Assembly: GCA_910586435.1 (NCBI GenBank)
Contig: CAJUGT010000031.1
Coordinates: 20,199 to 27,044 of the forward strand
Direction: 5' to 3'
Source of the DNA: an uncultured Acetatifactor sp.
GTDB lineage: Bacteria > Bacillota > Clostridia > Lachnospirales > Lachnospiraceae
DNA: 6,846 nucleotides
In this document: in pieces, positions 1 to 6,564 of the stretch
How positions within the stretch are numbered: the first letter of the stretch is position 1
Layout: every line of letters starts with the position of its first letter
Notes under the pieces: generated by a model
The model's database searches: none
Told to the model about the DNA's origin: nothing
Seen by the model: only the letters and a program-made list of their open reading frames with translations
Made by a program: the position numbers and the translations under genes

Positions 1-49
1 TCCAGTTATGCTTTAAAGTTTCTGTTTCTCCTCTCCAACGCCCCAATAA

Positions 50-1546
50 TTATTTTGGGATTGGTTTTATGGCGACAGAGCTTTTCTTGTACCACCTGGC
101 AATTGCTCTGTTTTGGTCCGCTTCCGGATTATCTGACAATTCTCCCGCGCATAAAAACCAGGGCCGCCAATGATACGGCTCCAGCACCACACTGGTCTCA
201 TCACTCTTAAGCACTTCCAGTCTTGCCAGATATTCCTGATGAAAGTTGTAAGCCTCACCGGTGTGTATATAGTAATACGCGCCATAGGCCGAATAATTGC
301 CCGCCTGATTAGATTCATTTGAGAAAATAAACAGCATGATAATTCCCATCAGGGGATAAAACCACCAATACGCGCCCCCCTGCCTTACTTTCTCATCCTT
401 TCTTTTACATTTCTGCCAAACCCATCCAAGTAAATAAATCTCATCCAGCAAAAGCATCAGTTGAAGTGTAATCTTGATAGTACACAGCATTCTGTCAAGC
501 ACCACCCTTCCCAACGCATACATACCGGGAGTATAACCGGATGCATACATGCAGACAGACCACAGCACTACCAACAGGGGATAACGGAACTGAAATTCCG
601 TATGTTTCACAATCTGCCACATGACCGGCGCCAACAGAACCAATACCGCCAATGTTCTCCACCCCGTCAATTCCGGGAAATTCCTCCACCCTTCCGAAAA
701 TGACGCCAAAATCGCCTGAAATGGTGTCTTTCCCCATCCCACATAATGTTCTCCTCTGATACTGTTCCCAGGCGCCAGAACTGTCATGGCGAAAGCTCCC
801 AGGTACACCGCCGCCACAGGCAGAAACCGCAATGCGACATTACGTTTTTTCCAAAACACCCATCCCAGAAAAGAGAATACCATCAGCAGACCCTGAAGGG
901 ATGTAATATAATTTCCTCCCCCCACAGCCACCGAACACAACATGCTCAGGCACATCCACAAAATCACTGTCCATCTCTTCTCAGATGTAAGCAGCTTTAT
1001 CAATGCCGACACCAAAAGCATGGCAAAAGAACTCAGCGCCACATAAAACGCGCCGCCGTCATACCAGTAAAATCCCTGTTGCGCAGAGTAAATCAGCATG
1101 ATTACCATACCGGCGCTGCCTGCCTGCAAGATGAGGCATGGCCAGAATTCACCATGCAGAATATTTCGGACAAACACCCTCACCAATACCATCACGGAAA
1201 TGGTGAGAAACAGAATCAAAAAAACCGGCCCCCAAAAATATTTGTCCTCTCCCCAGATAAGCGGTACCAAAGTCCCAAGAAATATGGAAAAATAAGTACC
1301 CTCCCAGCGATGCCACTCATCCACGGCCGCCGCAACAGCTCCTGAAAGAGCGTCCTTCCATGTACATACCTGTGAAAAATCAGACTTTACATAACCCGCA
1401 TACCCATAATCGTCAAACCATGGTACTGCATAAACACATAATCGAAGCAGCGGCAGTAAAATAAGCCCCACCGCTGCCACCGCCAAAACCGCAACCAATT
1501 TCTCACTGGGTTTCCAGCGAAGAAATGCCCATATTTTCTCTTTCAA
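50..1546 (-). CDS. Multi-pass membrane protein, DUF6056/GT-C-like, possible glycan-modifying glycosyltransferase
   Basis: This 498-residue protein has a short cytoplasmic-type N-terminus, a first membrane helix at about residues 17-40, then many further hydrophobic segments up to about residue 408 and a hydrophilic tail of about 90 residues. Just after the first helix is WFDDYGYA (43-50). An acidic pair at this place is typical of GT-C glycosyltransferases, whose catalytic Asp lies in the first outer loop. The WHRWEGTYFS stretch (78-87), APGNSIR (258-264) and the tail RAIARWYKKSSVAIK recall DUF6056 proteins of surface-glycan loci. The family call is from memory of these motifs, not a search. 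The start is TTG at 1546-1544, supported by an AAGGAG seven bases upstream; no ATG fits as well. It follows the export permease by 59 bp and is the last gene visible. A role in adding side sugars or polymerising the exported glycan is inference. Confidence 0.8.
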   Translation of the reverse strand: MKEKIWAFLRWKPSEKLVAVLAVAAVGLILLPLLRLCVYAVPWFDDYGYAGYVKSDFSQVCTWKDALSGAVAAAVDEWHRWEGTYFSIFLGTLVPLIWGEDKYFWGPVFLILFLTISVMVLVRVFVRNILHGEFWPCLILQAGSAGMVIMLIYSAQQGFYWYDGGAFYVALSSFAMLLVSALIKLLTSEKRWTVILWMCLSMLCSVAVGGGNYITSLQGLLMVFSFLGWVFWKKRNVALRFLPVAAVYLGAFAMTVLAPGNSIRGEHYVGWGKTPFQAILASFSEGWRNFPELTGWRTLAVLVLLAPVMWQIVKHTEFQFRYPLLVVLWSVCMYASGYTPGMYALGRVVLDRMLCTIKITLQLMLLLDEIYLLGWVWQKCKRKDEKVRQGGAYWWFYPLMGIIMLFIFSNESNQAGNYSAYGAYYYIHTGEAYNFHQEYLARLEVLKSDETSVVLEPYHWRPWFLCAGELSDNPEADQNRAIARWYKKSSVAIKPIPK

Positions 1547-1553
1547 TCCCCGT

Positions 1554-1559
1554 CTCCTT
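1554..1559 (-). promoter_or_regulatory. Ribosome binding site that fixes a TTG start
   Basis: On the minus strand AAGGAG lies seven bases before the TTG at 1546. The spacing is ideal and no in-frame ATG lies nearby, so this site decides the start of the last membrane protein. Confidence 0.7.
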
Positions 1560-1568
1560 ACTTAACAA

Positions 1569-1590
1569 AGCCGCTTATCAACCACTTATC
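1569..1590 (-). repeat. Short 11-bp direct repeat between the permease and the last gene
   Basis: On the minus strand GATAAGTGGTT is followed directly by GATAAGCGGCT (9 of 11 identical), inside the 59-bp gap. It could be a small slippage repeat or binding site, or chance. Nothing else is seen in this gap except the ribosome binding site. Confidence 0.3.
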
Positions 1591-1605
1591 CAAATGGACA
1601 GATGC

Positions 1606-2589
1606 TCACAGCACATCCGCGAAATGCACCTTCAGCCGTTTAAACACGGCGGCGCCAATGCCAAACAGCACTACTGTCACAATCCAGAAATACATTGTGG
1701 AGAAAAAATCCTGAAAAAACCATGCTTTTCCGTATACCGCATCCCTGTATCCTTCTACAATATACACAAGTGGATTCAATTTTAAGAAAACCAGCCAATC
1801 CACATGGAGCGATTCAATATTCCATAATATCGGCGTCGCCCACATCCCAATCTGCAATACTATGCTGATAATCTGTGACAAGTCTCTGAAAAAAATCACA
1901 ATGGAACAGGTCGTATAGCACAGGGCCAGCACAAAGATAAAGAGACAGAAACTGTAATACAGAATCTGAATTGTATATATGGTTGGATAATAACCGTAAA
2001 AGGCTGCCACAACCAGCATCACCACAACAAAAAACATGTGAATAAAAGTAGCTGCGATTATTTTGATTATAGGAAGAATACTGATTTTAAACACTACCTT
2101 TTTTACCAGGTAATTATATTCCAGCATGGCATTGGTTCCGTGGTTCAGGGCCTCGCTGAAGTAGAACCATGGCACCAGCCCTGCGGTCAGAAAAAGTACA
2201 AAGGGCACATCTTCCGTTCCCCGCCCTGTATTTCCCATAATTTTGTCAAAGACAATATAGTACATGCCCACTGTCACCACTGGCTGCACCATTGCCCACA
2301 CCGCTCCCATATAGGAACCTGCGTAACGTTTCTTGAAATCATTTTTTGCCAGCTTCCAGATCAAATGCCTGTTCTGATACAGCTCCACCGGAAGCGTAGT
2401 AAATTTGTCATATCCTTTGGCAAACAGAATGCAGGAAGCCAAAATTACCCCACAGGACAGAATCTTTTTCACCAATTCTTCCTGTCGGTCGACACCGGGC
2501 CCCGGATTCTGATGCACGATGATTATCACCGCCATCAAAAGCCCCAGCACAGAAAAAAGGGCAATTCCACCTCTCTTGCTAATCTTCAT
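1606..2589 (-). CDS. ABC-2 type polysaccharide/polyol-phosphate export permease (Wzm/TagG family) with extra N-terminal helices
   Basis: This is the membrane subunit of an ABC exporter that moves a lipid-linked polysaccharide or teichoic-type polymer across the cytoplasmic membrane. The family core begins near residue 73 with NRHLIWKLAKNDFKKRYAGS, followed by the first core helix (GAVWAMVQPVV, 95-105). Further helices run to about residue 316. The late signature FRDLSQI (234-240), MWATPILW (249-256), LNP (271-273) and EGYRDAVYG (279-287) is characteristic of Wzm/TagG permeases. Known members are about 260-270 residues; this one has 327, because about 70 residues with two added hydrophobic segments (about 8-25 and 43-59) precede the core. 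The ATG at 2589 has GAGGTG eight bases upstream. It starts 25 bp after rfbC. The ATPase partner (Wzt/TagH), often adjacent, is not in the window. The substrate is likely a rhamnose-containing glycan, by context only. Confidence 0.9.
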   Translation of the reverse strand: MKISKRGGIALFSVLGLLMAVIIIVHQNPGPGVDRQEELVKKILSCGVILASCILFAKGYDKFTTLPVELYQNRHLIWKLAKNDFKKRYAGSYMGAVWAMVQPVVTVGMYYIVFDKIMGNTGRGTEDVPFVLFLTAGLVPWFYFSEALNHGTNAMLEYNYLVKKVVFKISILPIIKIIAATFIHMFFVVVMLVVAAFYGYYPTIYTIQILYYSFCLFIFVLALCYTTCSIVIFFRDLSQIISIVLQIGMWATPILWNIESLHVDWLVFLKLNPLVYIVEGYRDAVYGKAWFFQDFFSTMYFWIVTVVLFGIGAAVFKRLKVHFADVL

Positions 2590-2614
2590 TTTCTCCGCAC
2601 CTCATGGCAATCTG

Positions 2615-3184
2615 CTACCGGTTATCCGGAAGGCTCCTCCGGAACGCTTCCAAATCGCCCCAATTCTGATCCCGTTCTATCATAATTAACTCCATATCTT
2701 CCGGAATCGGCCACTGAATTCCAATGGCAGGATCGTCATATGCAATACCGCCATCATCTCCGGGATGATAAAAATCCGTACACTTATAGCAAAATTCCGC
2801 ATATTCCGACAATACCAAATATCCGTGAGCGAAATTTTTTGGCACAAAAAACTGCTTCTTATTCTCTTCCGAAAGTACTTCCCCATGCCACTTTCCAAAT
2901 GTGGGAGACCCCTGCCTCAGATCCACAGCCACATCAAACACCTCTCCACGAATCACCCTTACAAGTTTGCCCTGGGGAAATTGCTTCTGAAAATGCAGTC
3001 CCCGCAGTACTCCTCTTCTGCCCGATGACTGATTATCCTGCACAAATATGTCCGGAATTCCTGCCTCTTTGTAATCCTCATAATGATAGGATTCATAAAA
3101 ATACCCTCTGGCATCCCCATGCACCGTAGGTATAATAATCTTAAGTCCCTCTATGTCACAAACCTCAACCTTTATCTTTCCCAT
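2615..3184 (-). CDS. rfbC: dTDP-4-dehydrorhamnose 3,5-epimerase
   Basis: RfbC/RmlC is the cytosolic enzyme that epimerises dTDP-4-keto-6-deoxy-D-glucose at C3 and C5, the third step to dTDP-L-rhamnose. The 189-residue length is normal for this cupin-fold family. Visible landmarks are HGDARGYFYES (22-32), QDNQSS (49-54), VLRGLHFQ (59-66) with the expected catalytic His64, PQGKLVRVIRGEVFDVAVDLR (70-90), VPKNFAHGY (114-122), the YKCTDFY segment (133-139) whose Tyr133 is the likely general acid, and Asp172 near the C-terminus, the usual partner of the catalytic His. No key residue is missing. The ATG at 3184 has AAGGAG five bases upstream. It lies 34 bp after the GH25 gene and 25 bp before the permease, so it is probably in the same transcript. 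The pairing with rfbA and rfbB makes the rhamnose pathway assignment firm, although related epimerases make other deoxysugars. Confidence 0.96.
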   Translation of the reverse strand: MGKIKVEVCDIEGLKIIIPTVHGDARGYFYESYHYEDYKEAGIPDIFVQDNQSSGRRGVLRGLHFQKQFPQGKLVRVIRGEVFDVAVDLRQGSPTFGKWHGEVLSEENKKQFFVPKNFAHGYLVLSEYAEFCYKCTDFYHPGDDGGIAYDDPAIGIQWPIPEDMELIMIERDQNWGDLEAFRRSLPDNR

Positions 3185-3218
3185 TTCCTCTCCTTATTAT
3201 CTGCTCTGCTGCCGCAGA

Positions 3219-4487
3219 CTATTTTCCCATATAACTGATATTTATATCCACATTACCGGCTATCCCGTCAATACTTCCCTTGGAAGTGTACTGCCACATT
3301 TGATAATATCCCTGATAAAGCGGCGTACTGCGATATTCCGCAAGCCAGATATTGTAGTTCTCCAACTGAGACACATGCAGATTATTGTTGTACCAGTGGC
3401 GGCTTGCGTAGACTCCCGCCTCATACCCGGCGTTCACAATGGTACGGCAGAATGCCTCACATACTAAAGTTCTGGTATCCTGGTCCAACCCGTCCGCCCG
3501 GCCGTTTCCGCCGGCGCCTTCCGTATCAATAAATACGGGATATTCCAGCTGGTATTCCCTGATGAGCCGAATTACGGCGGAAGCCTCCTCCACAGCCTCC
3601 ACTTCATTCACAGCCTGCGTAAAGAAATACACCCCTACCGGAACGCCGCTGGCAGACGCCCCTTTTATATTCGCCGCAAACATAGGGTCCTCCACCAGAC
3701 TTCCTGTCACCGAACCTCTATATCCCGCGCGAATGATGGCAAATTCCACCCCTGCGTTTTTTACCCTGTCCCAGTCAATCTCGCCATTCCATTTTGAAAC
3801 GTCAATTCCCACCCTTGTGTTGGCCGTGGGCCTTTGAAGCTTCTGAATCTCTGTTTTGTCCGCATCCGCAGCTGCTTCCGCCACCGCTGTATCCTCAGCC
3901 TCTGCGTCAATGTCCTCTTCTGTTTTTATCAGAAGTGTAATATCTTCGATGGCCACATATTCCACCCTATCCTTCACCCGCACATGTGTGGAATTCCCGG
4001 GCACCTTATACCCTTCTATGGGCAGCAGTTCCACGTAATATTCTCCTGCCGCCAAATCTCCGATATAGATAATACCATCCTTATCCAAATCCTTATACTC
4101 TCCGAACCTGTCCAACTTCACATAAAAGCTCTCACCCGTGACAGGCTTCCCATGAATGTCAACGATTTGAATACGAAGATCCTTCTCCACAGAAGTAACC
4201 ACAAGGGAAAGCTTTGCAGCGTTTTCCAGGGCGGATTCCAGAACAGGGTCCACCTCCCTGTCAAAAAACATATTATCCTGCAAAAAAGCCGACAAATCAT
4301 TTCCAATCTGTCCTTTGGGCAGTTCCGGCGGCTCCGTGGCCCTTCCGCCCCCTTCTGACGGCCGTACCGTAGCTCTTGGCGGCGGCTTTGTGCCGTGATC
4401 TGTATTGAGATACATTACCAGCGCCGAGACGAGCAAAATGACGGCCATAGAGGATAAAATTGCTATTCTCCGCAGTCTAGAGTCCAT
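3219..4487 (-). CDS. Membrane-anchored GH25 muramidase with Cna-B-like domain
   Basis: This 422-residue protein has a single N-terminal membrane helix (about 8-27) without an obvious lipobox, so it is probably anchored with its body outside the cell. A Pro/Gly-rich spacer follows (about 33-58). Residues about 99-189 look like a Cna-B/SpaA-type beta domain (GKPVTGESFYVKLD, then DGIIYIGDLAAGEYYVEL, then a YKVPGNS turn). Next comes an Ala/Asp/Glu-rich linker (about 189-215), then a C-terminal GH25 domain from about 226. GH25 enzymes cleave the muramic acid-GlcNAc bond of peptidoglycan. The active-site pattern is intact: GIDVSKWNG with Asp229, FIDTEG with Asp321 and Glu323, and a late WQYTSKGSIDGIAGNVDIN segment. 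Its ATG at 4487 lies inside the end of rfbA (11-bp overlap), with AGAGGT five bases upstream, which suggests translational coupling. Its place between rfbA and rfbC is odd; a role in glycan passage or attachment at the wall is inference. Confidence 0.92.
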   Translation of the reverse strand: MDSRLRRIAILSSMAVILLVSALVMYLNTDHGTKPPPRATVRPSEGGGRATEPPELPKGQIGNDLSAFLQDNMFFDREVDPVLESALENAAKLSLVVTSVEKDLRIQIVDIHGKPVTGESFYVKLDRFGEYKDLDKDGIIYIGDLAAGEYYVELLPIEGYKVPGNSTHVRVKDRVEYVAIEDITLLIKTEEDIDAEAEDTAVAEAAADADKTEIQKLQRPTANTRVGIDVSKWNGEIDWDRVKNAGVEFAIIRAGYRGSVTGSLVEDPMFAANIKGASASGVPVGVYFFTQAVNEVEAVEEASAVIRLIREYQLEYPVFIDTEGAGGNGRADGLDQDTRTLVCEAFCRTIVNAGYEAGVYASRHWYNNNLHVSQLENYNIWLAEYRSTPLYQGYYQMWQYTSKGSIDGIAGNVDINISYMGK

Positions 4488-5346
4488 TTGCTACCTCTAC
4501 CAGATATTTCCCATAATTCGTCTTCATCAGGGGTTCTGCCAGTTTCAGAAGCTGCTCCCTGTCAATAAAACCTCTTTTATACGCAATTTCTTCTATACAG
4601 GAGATATAGAGTCCCTGTCTCTTCTGAAACGCCGCCACAAAATCCGACGCATCCAGCAGCGCATCGTGATTTCCTGTATCCAACCACGCAAATCCACGCC
4701 CCAATGTCTCCACATGAAGCGTCCCCCGCCTTAAATACTCGTTGTTGACGCTGGTAATCTCTATCTCATTTCTGGCAGATGGGGTTACGTTTCTTGCAAT
4801 TTCGACTACATCATTGTCATAAAAATACAGTCCCGGAACCGCATAATTACTCCTGGGCTTCTCAGGCTTCTCTTCAATAGACAGGGCTTTGCCGTTTTCA
4901 TCAAATTCCACCACCCCATATTCCCTGGGATCACGGACATAATATCCGAAAATGGTCGCTCCCTTTTCCCTTGCCGCCACCGTTTTAAGCACTCTGGAAA
5001 AGCTCTGTCCGTAGAAAATATTGTCTCCAAGCACCAATGCCACCCTGTCGGAGCCTATGAAATCGGCGCCTATGATAAAGGCATCGGCCAATCCCCTGGG
5101 ATATTCCTGCACCGCATAGGACAATGTCATGCCAAGCTGCGCTCCATCCCCCAGCAGCTCCCGGAATACCGGTAAATCTCTGGGAGTGGAGATAATCAAT
5201 ATCTCCCTGATGCCTGCCAGCATCAAAGTGGACAGAGGGTAATATATCATGGGCTTATCGTATACAGGCATAATCTGCTTGGATATTGCTTTTGTCAACG
5301 GATAAAGCCTGGTTCCCGACCCTCCCGCCAAAATGATTCCTTTCAT
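4477..5346 (-). CDS. rfbA: Glucose-1-phosphate thymidylyltransferase
   Basis: RfbA/RmlA joins glucose-1-phosphate and dTTP to give dTDP-glucose and pyrophosphate, the first and usually feedback-controlled step to dTDP-L-rhamnose. The 289 residues match the short RmlA type. The nucleotide-binding signature is complete: LAGGSGTRLYPLTKAISKQ at 6-24, including the Arg and Lys expected to contact phosphates. Other landmarks are PMIYYPLSTLMLAGI (32-46), EYPRGLADAF (81-90), LGDN with Asp108, REYGVVEFD (141-149), EEKP (158-161), and WLDTG with Asp223. Asp108 and Asp223 correspond to the metal-binding pair. The ATG at 5346 has a strong GGAGGT five bases upstream. It follows rfbB after a 122-bp gap, the largest in the cluster, and its last 11 bp overlap the GH25 gene. 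I see no truncation or missing residue. Confidence 0.97.
   Translation of the reverse strand: MKGIILAGGSGTRLYPLTKAISKQIMPVYDKPMIYYPLSTLMLAGIREILIISTPRDLPVFRELLGDGAQLGMTLSYAVQEYPRGLADAFIIGADFIGSDRVALVLGDNIFYGQSFSRVLKTVAAREKGATIFGYYVRDPREYGVVEFDENGKALSIEEKPEKPRSNYAVPGLYFYDNDVVEIARNVTPSARNEIEITSVNNEYLRRGTLHVETLGRGFAWLDTGNHDALLDASDFVAAFQKRQGLYISCIEEIAYKRGFIDREQLLKLAEPLMKTNYGKYLVEVANGL
4493..4498 (-). promoter_or_regulatory. Ribosome binding site inside rfbA for the GH25 gene
   Basis: AGAGGT on the minus strand lies within the last codons of rfbA (the Val-Glu-Val stretch near its end), five bases before the GH25 ATG at 4487. The site supports this start and coupled translation of the two overlapping genes. 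Confidence 0.6.
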
Positions 5347-5351
5347 AGAAC

Positions 5352-5357
5352 ACCTCC
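5352..5357 (-). promoter_or_regulatory. Strong ribosome binding site of rfbA, at the edge of the relict repeat
   Basis: GGAGGT on the minus strand sits five bases before the rfbA ATG at 5346. The bases just upstream (GCGGAACT, six bases, then GGAGG) resemble the matching segment before the rfbB site, so this site appears to lie in the same position relative to a repeat element. Confidence 0.7.
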
Positions 5358-5431
5358 GATTTTAGTTCCGCAACTCACCTCCCAACCCCCAGTAAACCCT
5401 TCCGGGCTTGTTCGGTTCGTTGCTGTTTTTT
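5353..5431 (-). repeat. Diverged, internally shortened relative of the 113-bp palindromic repeat
   Basis: Two blocks match the array upstream of rfbB. Plus-strand 5398-5431 aligns without gaps to 6642-6675 of copy A at 26 of 34 positions by my count, including the shared CCTTCCGGG start and the CTG plus T6 end. Plus-strand 5353-5370 aligns to 6558-6575 at about 15 of 18. The central part of the unit (inner helix and terminal hairpin) is missing. On the minus strand it can still fold: AAGCCC, a GGAA loop, then GGGTTT (5409-5394, with one G-U pair), enclosed by GCAAC/GTTGC (5423-5419 with 5374-5370). The alignment was made by eye. It fills most of the rfbB-rfbA gap and ends at the rfbA ribosome binding site. 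Chance similarity is possible but the shared position relative to the start codon makes common origin likely. Confidence 0.55.
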
Positions 5432-5433
5432 GT

Positions 5434-5439
5434 ATTATA
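5434..5439 (-). promoter_or_regulatory. Possible -10 hexamer upstream of rfbA
   Basis: TATAAT reads perfectly on the minus strand in the rfbB-rfbA gap. A transcript starting about seven bases on would begin at the A-rich edge of the relict repeat. I find no good -35 box at 16-18 bases and no extended -10 TG, so this may be chance. Confidence 0.25.
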
Positions 5440-5468
5440 GTGTGCCTCAGCGAACTTTTCCCCTGCCG

Positions 5469-6551
5469 TCAGTTTTTGTACATCTCAGCGTAGTATTTTT
5501 GATAGTCGCCGCCGGTCACATTTTTCATCCATTCCTCATGCTCAAAATACCACTGAATGGTTCTGCGGATACCATCCTTAAACATGGTCTCCGGATACCA
5601 GCCTATTTCCTTCTTTATCTTGTCTGGCGCAATTGCGTAACGGCGATCGTGTCCCTTGCGGTCCTCCACATAAGAAATCAGATCTTTTGTAACCAGAGCC
5701 TTGCGTGGGTCATCATCAGAAAGCATCTCCTGAAGTGTCTCCAGGATAATCTGTATTATCTCAATATTTTGCTTCTCATTATGACCGCCGATATTATATG
5801 TTTCAAACAATCTGCCCTGTTCCTGAACCATGTCAATGGCCTTGGCATGATCCTCCACGTACAGCCAGTCCCGCACATTTTTTCCATCGCCATAGACAGG
5901 AAGCTTTTCGCCCTGCAATGCGTTATTGATAACCAATGGAATGAATTTCTCCGGAAATTGATATGGGCCATAGTTATTGGAACAATTTGTAATATTGGCC
6001 GGGAAATGATACGTATCCATATACGACTTAACCAGTAAATCGGAGCTTGCTTTGCTGGCGGAATAGGGACTATGGGGCGCATAAGGCGTCGTCTCATAGA
6101 AGAATGCGGTCTCATCTTCCGGCAGAGAACCATAGACCTCATCCGTGGACACATGCAGAAATTTCTTATTCTCCCGATAACTTCCGTCGGGAAGCTCCCA
6201 TGCCGCCCTTGCGCAGTTGAGCATCACTGCCGTTCCAAGCACATTGGTCCGCACAAACACTTCCGGCTCCCGGATGCTCCTGTCCACATGGCTTTCAGCC
6301 GCGAAATGCACCACCCTGTCTATATCATTCTCCGCAAATATTTTAGAAATGGCCTCTTTATCACATATATCCGCCTTGACAAAAGTATAATTGTCCCTCC
6401 CGGCCACATCCTTTAAATTTTCCAGATTTCCTGCGTAAGTCAGTAAATCCACATTAATAATACGAATGGAATCCCCATACTTTCCAAACATATAATGGAT
6501 ATAATTGGACCCAATAAAACCAGCTCCTCCAGTTACCAGATAAGTTCTCAT
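5469..6551 (-). CDS. rfbB: dTDP-glucose 4,6-dehydratase
   Basis: RfbB/RmlB is a cytosolic NAD-dependent short-chain dehydrogenase that turns dTDP-glucose into dTDP-4-keto-6-deoxy-D-glucose, the second step to dTDP-L-rhamnose. With the ATG at 6551 the protein is 360 residues, normal for the family. The Rossmann motif VTGGAGFIGS is at 6-15. Further landmarks are DLLTYAGN (35-42), HFAAESHVDRSI (82-93), STDEVYG (135-141) with the catalytic Thr136, Asp137 and Glu138, YSASK (163-167) with the catalytic Tyr and Lys, NNYGPYQFPEK (192-202) and DGKNVRDWLYVEDH (222-235). AGGAGG lies six bases upstream of this ATG. The frame stays open for 67 more codons to an ATG at 6752, but those codons only translate the non-coding repeats, and family members begin directly before the Rossmann motif, so the longer form is rejected. 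Confidence 0.97.
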   Translation of the reverse strand: MRTYLVTGGAGFIGSNYIHYMFGKYGDSIRIINVDLLTYAGNLENLKDVAGRDNYTFVKADICDKEAISKIFAENDIDRVVHFAAESHVDRSIREPEVFVRTNVLGTAVMLNCARAAWELPDGSYRENKKFLHVSTDEVYGSLPEDETAFFYETTPYAPHSPYSASKASSDLLVKSYMDTYHFPANITNCSNNYGPYQFPEKFIPLVINNALQGEKLPVYGDGKNVRDWLYVEDHAKAIDMVQEQGRLFETYNIGGHNEKQNIEIIQIILETLQEMLSDDDPRKALVTKDLISYVEDRKGHDRRYAIAPDKIKKEIGWYPETMFKDGIRRTIQWYFEHEEWMKNVTGGDYQKYYAEMYKN

Positions 6552-6557
6552 TTTTTT

Positions 6558-6563
6558 CCTCCT
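6558..6563 (-). promoter_or_regulatory. Ribosome binding site that fixes the rfbB start
   Basis: A full AGGAGG on the minus strand is followed by six A residues and the ATG at 6551. Four bases separate it from the outer arm of the last repeat hairpin (6568-6575). It argues against the longer reading frame that starts at 6752. Confidence 0.85.
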
Positions 6564-6564
6564 A

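Noticed and set aside
746..1345. A 199-codon open frame on the plus strand
   Set aside because: It lies wholly antisense to the membrane protein gene, is rich in His, Gln, Pro and Arg as expected from reading hydrophobic codons backwards, and shows no domain.
2038..2685. A 215-codon open frame on the plus strand
   Set aside because: It covers the permease antisense and runs across the rfbC junction. The composition is shadow-like, with many Cys and His, and no motif is visible.
3185..3218. Small hairpin (CTGC/GCAG) between the GH25 gene and rfbC as a terminator
   Set aside because: The stem is only four base pairs with no T run on the coding strand.
3834..4358. Plus-strand frame with hydrophobic stretches
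   Set aside because: It is antisense to the beta-domain region of the GH25 gene, which has clear family motifs on the other strand.
5413..5454. Hairpin GTTCGCTG with CAG-CAA-CGAAC in the rfbB-rfbA gap
   Set aside because: It needs a three-base bulge and a loop of over 20 bases and has no T tract following it on the minus strand, so it was not called as a terminator.
5430..6038. Plus-strand 202-codon frame with membrane-like segments
   Set aside because: It is the reverse of rfbB codons, which encode a fully recognisable enzyme. There is no independent support for it.
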